From Paracoccus sp. (in: a-proteobacteria) (GTDB taxonomy: Bacteria; Pseudomonadota; Alphaproteobacteria; Rhodobacterales; Rhodobacteraceae), in assembly GCF_030538755.1 (NCBI RefSeq), contig NZ_JAUNTJ010000008.1, positions 1-64,000 of the forward strand: a stretch of 64,000 nucleotides of DNA, written 5' to 3'. A model generated the notes under the pieces. That model had not been told where the DNA came from. It made no database searches and was given only the letters and a program-made list of their open reading frames with translations. This document shows, one piece after another, positions 20,769 to 27,400 of this stretch; within the stretch, counting starts at the first letter, position 1, and each line of letters starts with the position of its first letter. The position numbers and the translations under genes were made by a program.

Positions 20769-21653
20769 TCAGTCCTCGATCACGAAAGTATAGTTTTCGG
20801 GGTTGATCGACGTCGGTTCCGGCCCGCCGCGCTTGCCGGTGTCCAGCGCCTCGATGGCGGCGATGTCATCGGCGGTCAGGGTGAAGTCGAACAGGTCGAT
20901 GTTCTGCGCGATCCGCGCCGGGTTCACCGATTTCGGCAGCACCGAATGGCCCAGTTGAATCTGCCAGCGCAGCACCACCTGCGCGGGGGTCTTGCCATGC
21001 GCCTCGGCGATCGCGGTGATGGCGGGATGGGTCAGCGGGTCATCCTCGGGGCGTTTGTCATCGCCCCAATAACGCTGCACCCCGCCGATGGGCGACCACG
21101 CCTGCGTCAGAATCCCCAGCCGTTCATGCGTGGCGCGCAGCTCGGGCTGGGTAAAGAACGGGTGCAGTTCCACCTGATTCAGCGCCGGAACCACCTCGCA
21201 TTCCGCAGCGATCCGGTCCAGTTCCGCCGGGCTGAAATTGCTGACGCCGATGGCGCGGATACGGCCTTCGGCCAGCAGACGTTCCGCCGCCTTCCATGTG
21301 GCGATGGTGCGGTCGAAATCGACGCTCAGCGGTTGGTGCAGCAGCCAGACATCGACCATATCCAGCCCCAGCTTGCGGGAGGAGCGGTCAAAGGCGTGCA
21401 GCGCGGAATCGAAGCCGTAATCGCTGATCCAGATTTTCGTCTGGATGACGACCTGATCGCGGGGCAACCCGCTTTGGCGCAGCCCCTCGCCGACTTCGGC
21501 TTCGTTGCCATAGGCGGCGGCGGTGTCGATCAGGCGATAGCCATCAGCCAGCGCGGTCTTGACGGCGGCGACGGTCTGTTCGGGCGGGCTTTGGAAGACG
21601 CCAAGGCCCACAGAGGGCAGGGTGACGCCATTGTTCAGGGTCAGGGTTTGCAT
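20769..21653 (-). CDS. Aldo/keto reductase (2,5-diketogluconate reductase type)
   Basis: A 294-residue reductase of the DkgA/DkgB-like group. MQTLTLNNGVTLPSVGLGVF leads into the barrel; catalytic residues are D and Y in RLIDTAAAYGNEAEVG, K in IQTKIWI and H in WLLHQPL. GVSNFSPAEL and the cofactor motif VLPKSVNPARIAQNIDLFDF are intact. It is the fourth aldo/keto reductase in 14 kb. It is followed upstream by the NmrA-like gene at 21666-22244 with a 12-bp gap, so they are probably co-transcribed. Confidence 0.92.
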   Translation of the reverse strand: MQTLTLNNGVTLPSVGLGVFQSPPEQTVAAVKTALADGYRLIDTAAAYGNEAEVGEGLRQSGLPRDQVVIQTKIWISDYGFDSALHAFDRSSRKLGLDMVDVWLLHQPLSVDFDRTIATWKAAERLLAEGRIRAIGVSNFSPAELDRIAAECEVVPALNQVELHPFFTQPELRATHERLGILTQAWSPIGGVQRYWGDDKRPEDDPLTHPAITAIAEAHGKTPAQVVLRWQIQLGHSVLPKSVNPARIAQNIDLFDFTLTADDIAAIEALDTGKRGGPEPTSINPENYTFVIED

Positions 21654-21665
21654 GATTGCCTCCTG

Positions 21666-22244
21666 TTAAGAATGGTGAACGCCAAGGCTGACATTGCCAA
21701 GGCGCGGTTGTTCCGCCAGCCGCACGATCAGATCAGCCACGCTGCGGCGCGACACGCTGGCACCGGCGTTTTCGAACGGCTGGCCCTTGCCGGTGGTGGC
21801 ATAGGCGATCTCATCGCGGTCGTTCAGCCATGCCGGGCGGATGATGGCGTAATCCAGACCCGAGCCCTCGATCACGCGGGCCGAATTGCGATAGGGGTCA
21901 AGGATCGCGCCATGGCTTTCGCCCGGCACCTCGTCGTAAATCCCCATCGAGGCGATAAAGATCACCCGCCCCACGCCCGCCGCCTGCATCGCGGTGACAA
22001 TCGCGCGGGCCTGCGGCTCCATATCGCCGGAGAGGTTGGCATAGACCAGATCCTGCCCCGCCATCGCCTGCGCCAAGGTGGTGGCATCCAGCACATCGCC
22101 CTCGACGATGCGGGTGCGGGGCTGCGGCGTCAGACGGGCAATGTTGCGGGCATAAAGCGTCAGGTCGGCATCCGTCCGCGCCAGCAATTCGCGCGTGGCG
22201 ACGCGGGCAATCTGCCCGGCCGCGCCAAGGATCAGGATGTTCAT
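21666..22244 (-). CDS. NAD(P)H-binding (NmrA-like) protein
   Basis: From the ATG at 22244 it is 192 residues, with the Rossmann motif right at the start (MNILILGAAGQIARVATREL). That start lies 4 bp after the stop of the preceding gene and fits the family better than an upstream ATG. The sequence resembles NAD(P)H-binding atypical SDRs such as YwnB/YesF: DLVYANLSGD, VIFIASMGIYDEVPGE, IIRPAWLND. It probably senses or reduces with NADPH. The partner is unknown. Confidence 0.85.
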   Translation of the reverse strand: MNILILGAAGQIARVATRELLARTDADLTLYARNIARLTPQPRTRIVEGDVLDATTLAQAMAGQDLVYANLSGDMEPQARAIVTAMQAAGVGRVIFIASMGIYDEVPGESHGAILDPYRNSARVIEGSGLDYAIIRPAWLNDRDEIAYATTGKGQPFENAGASVSRRSVADLIVRLAEQPRLGNVSLGVHHS

Positions 22245-22248
22245 GACC

Positions 22249-22707
22249 TCACGCCGCGGCATAGGGGTGAACATCACGCCATGTGAAGCGCGCCTCGCGT
22301 CGGGTTATCAGCCATTCGTCCTTCACGCGGCGGTATTGGTCATGATAGATCACGCCGTTGGAATTGCGGGTCTTTTGGCCATCCGGGCCGCCGATCAGCT
22401 CGACCGTGCAGTAATGGGTGGCGGTGGCCGTGTCGCCATCCACCTGCGCGGTGAACTGGCCGTTCATGTGGTAAACCGTGTCGAAGCCGGCCAGAAAGGG
22501 CGTCCAGCTTGCCTCGATCTCGGCCCGGCCATTCAGGGGCGGCAGGGCGGTGTCGCCGAACCATGTCTGAACGGTGGCGTCCTCGGTGAACAGAAAGGTC
22601 TGCTCATGCACCTGTTTGTCGTCGGCAAGGTTGGAAAAGCGATCCACCAGCGCCTTGAGCGCGGCGTGATCTTCCAGATTGCGGATGCGGGTTTCAAGAT
22701 CGGTCAT
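22249..22707 (-). CDS. SnoaL-like / NTF2-fold protein
   Basis: A 152-residue protein from the ATG at 22707, starting MTDLETRIRNLEDHAALKAL. Its pattern (helical start, ALVDRFSNLADDKQVHEQTF, then ATHYCTVELI and VKDEWLITRREARF) is that of nuclear-transport-factor-2-like small enzymes or ligand-binding proteins (SnoaL-like). Such proteins serve as isomerases, cyclases or dehydratases, or have no known role. It heads the 22707-20769 operon with the NmrA-like protein and the aldo/keto reductase. Confidence 0.82.
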   Translation of the reverse strand: MTDLETRIRNLEDHAALKALVDRFSNLADDKQVHEQTFLFTEDATVQTWFGDTALPPLNGRAEIEASWTPFLAGFDTVYHMNGQFTAQVDGDTATATHYCTVELIGGPDGQKTRNSNGVIYHDQYRRVKDEWLITRREARFTWRDVHPYAAA

Positions 22708-22824
22708 TGTCGGCCCTTTATCGCGGGTTGCGTTGCGGACAAGATAGAGGCCGCGCGGCATGGCGATAAGCGGCTAAATCGCGAATGGTCTTATATTGGG
22801 CTGATATGAATTGCGCCTGCCCCC

Positions 22825-23045
22825 TTACCCCCGCGCGATGCGGGCGGTCAGCGCGGCCCCCGCTGCCGCCGCCACCAAGATCACCGCGCTGGCGGCAAAG
22901 GCGCTGCTATGGCCGCCCGCGTCAAACAGCAGCCCGCCCGCCGTCGCGCCAAGGGTGATGGCAAGCTGGATCACCGCCACCATCAGCCCGCCCCCGTCCT
23001 CGGCATCGCGCGGCAGGCTGTGCGCCAGCCATGACCACCAGCCGA
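22825..23045 (-). pseudogene. C-terminal fragment of an MFS transporter
   Basis: Reading minus-strand to the stop at 22825, about 73 residues match the end of a sugar-efflux-type major facilitator: [20 protein letters not shown], then [20 protein letters not shown], and a final helix before ARIARG. The transporter sequence stops near 23045, where transposase sequence begins. The N-terminal four fifths are absent from the window. The break is therefore an insertion followed by deletion, and the fragment is not functional. Confidence 0.8.
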
Positions 23046-23047
23046 CG

Positions 23048-23477
23048 GGCGCGGCAATTCCGGCTGCTGAACGTGCTGGACGACTTCAACCGCGAGGGGC
23101 TGGGCATCGAGGTCGATTTCTCGCTGCCAGCGGAGCGGGTTGTCCGGTCCCTGAACCAGATCATCGAATGGCGCGGCAAGCCATTGGCGATCAGGGCCGA
23201 TAACGGCCCCGAATATGTCAGTTCCACGCTCATGACCTGGGCCGAGAAGCAGGGCATCGCCCTGACCTACATCCAGCCCGGCAAGCCACAGCAGAACGCC
23301 TATGTCGAGCGATACAACCGGACGGTCCGGCATGAATGGCTGGACCTCTACATCTTTGAAACCATCGAGGAGGTGCAGCAGATCGCCACCGAATGGCTAT
23401 GGACCTACAACAACGAACGCCCCAACATGGGCATCGGCGGCGTCACACCCGCCATGAAGCTGAAAATGGCCGTGTAA
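23048..23477 (+). pseudogene. IS3-family transposase (OrfB) C-terminal fragment
   Basis: The frame from about 23048 reads [20 protein letters not shown], then [15 protein letters not shown] with the second catalytic Asp, and [20 protein letters not shown] with the catalytic Glu, ending [10 protein letters not shown]. This is the second half of an IS3-group OrfB integrase core; the first catalytic Asp and all of OrfA are missing. The 5' boundary abuts MFS-transporter sequence directly. I could not identify terminal inverted repeats. The element cannot move itself. Confidence 0.88.
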
Positions 23478-23770
23478 ATCCTACGGTCGCGCCCCCTCAA
23501 AACGGGGAAGATTACCCCTCAAAGGTGCAGGCAAAAGCGTGCTTCAGTCGGGTAAGGGGGCTATCATCGAGCCTGACCCGACTTGCTCAGCGTGACACAT
23601 GCGGGGCGCTTTCTCGAACAGCAGTAAGACATACGGCTTAGGGCTCGAAGCTGTTCTTCGCTGTGCCCATCACGAACGGCTGCTGCTGCGGAAAGGGCAC
23701 ATACCTTCGTATGAAAGGAAAAATATCATCCCCAAAGATCAAATCTCTCTGAGATCAGCAATCTGAAAAA
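23478..23770. other. IS3 downstream flank up to attL, no gene
   Basis: About 290 bp. It begins with the likely 3' end of the IS remnant (two CCCCTC-type stretches around AACGGGGAAG) and then host sequence that was downstream of tRNA-Lys before integration. The last 40 bp are A/T-rich with a weak GATCTC/GAGATC hairpin, possibly the original tRNA terminator. I see no coding sequence. Confidence 0.5.
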
Positions 23771-23821
23771 TGGTGAGCCCGACAGGATTCGAACCTGTGA
23801 CCCACTGATTAAAAGTCAGTT
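23771..23821. repeat. attL: 51-bp copy of the tRNA-Lys 3' end
   Basis: Identical over 51 bp to 32371-32421, the 3' half of tRNA-Lys including anticodon stem, T arm and CCA end. Identity stops at 23822, where TCATAC replaces the GCTCTA of the real tRNA, so this copy lacks the D arm and 5' half and is not a gene. It marks the outer end of the integrated element; the two copies are exactly 8,600 bp apart. Confidence 0.95.
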
Positions 23822-23931
23822 TCATACTGTCCTCTTGGCTTATCTTGAGTTGTCTTGCCTTTCCTGACACATTGATTTTACAGCATAATATATAGCCTTG
23901 CATTGTCGCGTCATATCTCTAATTGTCTCTG

Positions 23932-23954
23932 CGGTGTGCCCCCGGTGTGCCCCA
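23932..23954. promoter_or_regulatory. Tandem GGTGTGCCCC repeats near attL (putative integrase arm sites)
   Basis: Two direct copies of GGTGTGCCCC at an 11-bp period. The same 23-bp block recurs exactly and in the same orientation at 32301-32323 near attR. One block at each end of an element next to its att cores is what arm-type integrase or excisionase sites look like. Binding is inferred. Confidence 0.55.
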
Positions 23955-23965
23955 GAGGAAAAAAG

Positions 23966-25229
23966 ATGCCCGAAAGCGACAAGCAAAGCCGAACTTGCAA
24001 GCTGACGAAAGCCGCTGTTGAACGTATCGTCAGGGCGCACCGGGGGGGGGCGTGTGGATTGGACCGATACGGGCACGGCGGGGCTTGTCCTGCGGGTCAG
24101 TGAAAGCGGGGCGTCTTATGCGTTCCGGTATCGCGTTGGCGGCGGGCGTGGCGCGAAAATGCGGAAAGCGACCATTGGCAAGGTGGGGGCAATCACGCTG
24201 GACGCGGCGCGAAAGCGCGCGCAGTCGCTGGCGGCAGAGGTGACGCAAGGCGGCGATCCGGCGGGGGACAAATCTAAGTGGCGGGCAAATCCGACCGTTG
24301 CGGAGTTGATGGCGCGCTATCTGTCTGACCATGCGGAGGCGCACAAGAAACCACGGTCGGTTGCGGAAGATCGGCTGCACATTGCCAACAGGATTATTCC
24401 GGCCATTGGGTCAATGAAGGTCAGCGATGTTTCCCCGGCAGATATTGAACGCCTGCACCTTGCGCGCCGGGCAACGCCATACCTTGCGAACCGGGTTCTT
24501 GCTCTGCTGTCCAAGGCGTTCGGGCTGGCGGAAAGGTGGCGGGTTCGGGAACGGGGAACGAACCCCTGCCGTGACGTGACGCGCTTTCCAGAGCGCAAGC
24601 GCGAACGTGTGCTGTCACCTGATGAAGCCGCCGCCCTTGGCGCAACCCTTGATATTGCGGAAGCTGCCGGGTGTCTGACCATGCCAAGCGGGGCAACACG
24701 CCGGGTTGCGCGCGCTGCTGTCTTTGCCGTCCGTCTGATCCTGCTGACCGGGGCGCGGCGGGGGGAAATACTGTCGTTGCGGTGGGATTATGTTGACCGA
24801 GAGCGGGGGCGGCTGGTTCTGCCTGACAGCAAGACGGGGGCCAAGGTCATACCCATCGGCCCGATGGCGCGGCGGCTGCTGGATGCGGCCCCGCGTGTGG
24901 CGGGCAACCCATTCGTGATTGCGGGCGAAAAGCCGGGGGCGCATCTGGTGGACATTAAGGGGGCGTGGGATGCGATCCGAACACACGCGGGCTTGCCTTC
25001 CCTGCGCCTCCATGACCTGCGGCACAATTGGGCGTCTGTCGCGGTTGAAACCGGCGTGTCTCTGCGGCTGGTGGGCGGTCAGCTTGGGCATAGTCAGGCG
25101 TCCACAACTCAGCGTTATGCACATGTCAGGGACGATCCTGCACGCAAGCTGGTCAATGACGTAGAACGGATGATTGCCGGTGATACGGCGCGGGGTGGCA
25201 CGGTTGTGCCTATCCGGGGGCGCGAATGA
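23966..25229 (+). CDS. int: Tyrosine integrase, apparent frameshift in a G9 tract
   Basis: The catalytic domain is complete: R in LLTGARRGEILSLRW, K region, HDLRH, GQLGHSQASTTQRYAHV with the nucleophile Tyr. An N-terminal DUF4102-like arm domain (GTAGLVLRVSESGASYAFRY) and a core-binding domain (TVAELMARYLSDHAEAHKKP) precede it. The natural start (ATG 23966, PESDKQSRTCKLTKAAVERI) lies in a different frame, and the two join at a run of nine Gs (24042-24050). One base fewer or more there would fuse them; the frame downstream is open from 24018. It is either a sequencing error, slippage control, or a disabled integrase. It sits next to attL. Confidence 0.85.
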
Positions 25230-25748
25230 TCCGCAACACGGGGGGGGTGATTCGGGCTTATGGGCACGGCGAAGAATATTACCGATCTTAAATACCGCTG
25301 TAGCTTACCGATGCCGCCAGCACGATGATACGGTTTATCGTCAATTCTGGAACGTTAAACGTCAGACAAACCGGCGATTAACGCGGAACACAATAAACTG
25401 GAATGAAAACAGAGATTTGAAGGGCTAGACAAATTGCCCGCAAGTTGTCTTAATGTTCACGCTGATGGCGCAAGTTGTCAGTAAATAGCCGGGACGGGTG
25501 GCGCTGTCTGGAAAACGAAAGCCACCCGCCCCTTGAACGTCAAAGTGACGGCGGCGCTTGGCCGCTAGGCCGATTGCACCCGGCCTTGCGGTTAGCCTGC
25601 CCTGAAAGTCCCCGAAATTGCAAGGGATTTTCACGGGCGCGGACGTGTTTCGGCAACGGGCGGGATTTTGTTCCGTCCCCGCGCGCGGACAGGTTCCGCA
25701 ACGGGCAGGATTTTGCGCCGCCGTCCCGTGGATAAGGAACCGGGGCGT
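25230..25748. promoter_or_regulatory. Gene-free control region of the element
   Basis: About 520 bp between the integrase and the HTH gene. A G8 run is near the start, then an A/T-richer stretch. CGCAAGTTGTC occurs twice, at 25439-25449 and 25469-25479, exactly 30 bp apart on the same face of the helix, as regulator operators often are. Further on, two imperfect 33-bp direct repeats (25637-25670 and about 25680-25714) share GCGCGGAC, CAACGGGC and GGATTTTG. These look like binding sites for the HTH protein or a phage-borne regulator. This is inference from repeat structure. Confidence 0.4.
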
Positions 25749-25964
25749 ATGGAAGCCACCGAACTGCTGACCGTTAGGCAAGCTGCCGAACGGCTGAAAC
25801 TGTCTGCCACCACACTGAACCGCTGGCGGGTTACGGGTGAAGGCCCGGCATTCGTCAAGCTGGGGCGCGCCGTGCGCTATACATCTGCGGCGCTGGCCGC
25901 TTTCGTGGATGGAAAACACCACACTTCCACCATGCCTTACACGGAGGGGCGCGGCGATGCTTGA
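25749..25964 (+). CDS. AlpA/excisionase-like helix-turn-helix protein
   Basis: A 71-residue protein. TELLTVRQAAERLKLSATTL followed by NRWRVTGEGPAFVKLGRAVR is the classic HTH_17 (AlpA/Xis, MerR-like) domain. I chose the ATG at 25749 because the domain begins there. In satellites and islands such proteins act as excisionases or as activators of integrase and replication genes. Its last bases overlap the start of the next gene (ATG at 25957). Confidence 0.85.
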   Translation: MEATELLTVRQAAERLKLSATTLNRWRVTGEGPAFVKLGRAVRYTSAALAAFVDGKHHTSTMPYTEGRGDA

Positions 25965-26259
25965 TGATGAAGGCAAAGTCATTCCGCGCGCGATCTGGCG
26001 GGAAGAAAGCGACGATTATGCCGGTGAGGTTTTCCGGCGTGGTCGTCATAGGGTCATTATCTGCCCGCAAGGGCTGCAATGGATTGTGCAGCGTCAGAGG
26101 TGTTCTAAAGCTGGTCACAGGCGCTGGCGTTCTTTGCACTACTGCACCACGCGCGCGGCGCTTGTGCGGCTGTGGCACGGGGAAGAACCGGGTTGCGGGC
26201 CTATTCCGGCGCTGGACAACCTGCCTGCCCGTGCGGTGCTGATGAACCGGGGGCGCTAG
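25957..26259 (+). CDS. Small protein of unknown function
   Basis: A 100-residue protein starting MLDDEGKVIPRAIWREESDD. It overlaps the HTH gene's stop by 8 bp, so it is part of the same transcript. It is basic and Trp/Cys-containing (QGLQWIVQRQRCSKAGHRRW, then HYCTTRAALVRLWHG). I recognise no family. A nucleic-acid-binding role would suit its composition but is a guess. Confidence 0.65.
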   Translation: MLDDEGKVIPRAIWREESDDYAGEVFRRGRHRVIICPQGLQWIVQRQRCSKAGHRRWRSLHYCTTRAALVRLWHGEEPGCGPIPALDNLPARAVLMNRGR

Positions 26260-26372
26260 GGATGTTATATTATCACATAAAAAGCCCTTCTGCGGTAAGA
26301 AAAAGCGGTAATTTCTGCCTTGGGTCATGCGAAAGCCCCTTGACCGGGGCCGTGCCTGACACCAGAATCAGC

Positions 26373-26398
26373 CTATCCACGGGGGTTCCCGTGGATAG
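26373..26398. other. Perfect 11-bp hairpin
   Basis: CTATCCACGGG and CCCGTGGATAG pair over 11 bp around a GGTT loop. No T tract follows, so it is not an obvious terminator. It lies in a 378-bp gene-free gap (26260-26637) of the element; possible roles are RNA stability, a small RNA, or a replication-related cruciform. Confidence 0.5.
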
Positions 26399-26453
26399 CG
26401 CGGCGAAAAAGGCTGTGCCGGGATTCTCACCCCGCATGAACACAAGGCGCTGC

Positions 26454-26480
26454 AAGCCGCGCCATTTTCGCGCGGCTTTG
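26454..26480 (+). terminator. Terminator-like hairpin
   Basis: AAGCCGCGC (26454-26462) pairs with GCGCGGCTT (26470-26478) around CATTTTC, then TGCTATA. It could end the transcript from the HTH gene pair. The rest of the gap to 26637 holds a further short hairpin, GTTTCACACTGAAAC, just before the next gene's ribosome site. Confidence 0.5.
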
Positions 26481-26637
26481 CTATATTCGCAGGCATGTCC
26501 TGCGCCTATGGGTCGGGCGTCCGGGGCCGCGCAAGCGGGCCGCTTCCTTGTGTGCGGTAGTGAGAACCCCGTTCGTCCGGCCCGCCAATTTCTCACCATG
26601 TCGGGCGGGTTTCACACTGAAACACAAGGGGCAAGCT

Positions 26638-27210
26638 ATGTCTGATCTGAACAGCACCACCAAAACACCAAGCACACTGACCGGCATTTTCGACCAATGG
26701 GGCGCGGTGCACCGCCGTCTGAATGATCCAGAAACACCGGAATGGGAAGAACAGTTGCTTTGGCCGCGCGAACGTGAGCTTTGCGCCGCTGCGGCAAAAA
26801 TCCCGGCGGCTGATCTCATTGATCTGTCGATCAAGTTGGTGATGGACGGGGAAGGCATACCACCTGAAACAAAGCTGATGGAAAGCGCCATTCGTGATGC
26901 GCGCCGGGTGATTGAAGCAGCCCGTTCCGATGCGCGTCTGTTTGATATGTTCGGTTACTGGAACGTGGCGCGGGTTGGGTGCCGTGACAGCAATTTGGGC
27001 GAAGATGCGGAAGATTGGATACACACGCTGATGGATGGCATGGCGAATGATGCCGCGAAAATCCCGGCTATGTCAGCGCGCGGGCTGGCAATGAAAATCA
27101 TGATGGCGGGTGACATGGAAATGGGCTTGCGCCCAATTGTCGAAAGCACACGCAAAGACATTCTGCGACTTGCCGGGATTGCTGCGAATGATGACGAAAG
27201 CATGATCTGA
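26638..27210 (+). CDS. Element protein of unknown function, 190 residues
   Basis: It starts at the ATG at 26638 after ACAAGGGGCAAGCT. The protein is mostly helical and acidic at the C-terminus (GIAANDDESMI), with methionine-rich helices (MAMKIMMAGDMEMGLRP-like segment). I see no known motif. A compact cloverleaf-like set of inverted repeats follows (27209-27278). Conservation of such a gene upstream of the primase-helicase would suggest a replication or regulatory role, but nothing here proves that. Confidence 0.7.
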   Translation: MSDLNSTTKTPSTLTGIFDQWGAVHRRLNDPETPEWEEQLLWPRERELCAAAAKIPAADLIDLSIKLVMDGEGIPPETKLMESAIRDARRVIEAARSDARLFDMFGYWNVARVGCRDSNLGEDAEDWIHTLMDGMANDAAKIPAMSARGLAMKIMMAGDMEMGLRPIVESTRKDILRLAGIAANDDESMI

Positions 27211-27278
27211 CCCAAAAAGGGACTTGCCGCGCTTGCGCGGCTTGAGAAGCGCGGGCTTGCCCGCGCGCCCCTTGGGTC
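27209..27278. other. Nested inverted repeats after 26638-27210
   Basis: An outer stem GACCCAA/TTGGGTC encloses two GC-rich hairpins, GCCGCGC-TT-GCGCGGC and GCGCGGGC-TT-GCCCGCGC. The whole can fold like a three-way junction. No T tract follows. It may be a transcription-attenuating or RNA-processing structure between two element genes. Confidence 0.45.
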
Positions 27279-27400
27279 AGTCTTTCACTGGGTCAATGGC
27301 ATGACGGTTCCACCGGGCGCAACGCCGCCGGGATGTGCTGTCATGGCCGCTCGGAATAATTCCCGCCGCCGCTGGCAGGCCGGGAATATGAGGTAAAGCA

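Noticed and set aside
20055-22286. 743-codon plus-strand frame
   Set aside because: Antisense to the hydrolase, the aldo/keto reductase and the NmrA-like gene; no domain or ribosome site.
23771-23821. A second tRNA-Lys gene
   Set aside because: The 5' half including the D arm and acceptor strand is missing; it is the attachment-site duplicate.
24018-25229. Integrase starting at 24018
   Set aside because: This start lacks a ribosome site and the natural N-terminal residues, which are found in the other frame from 23966; the G9 run explains the break.
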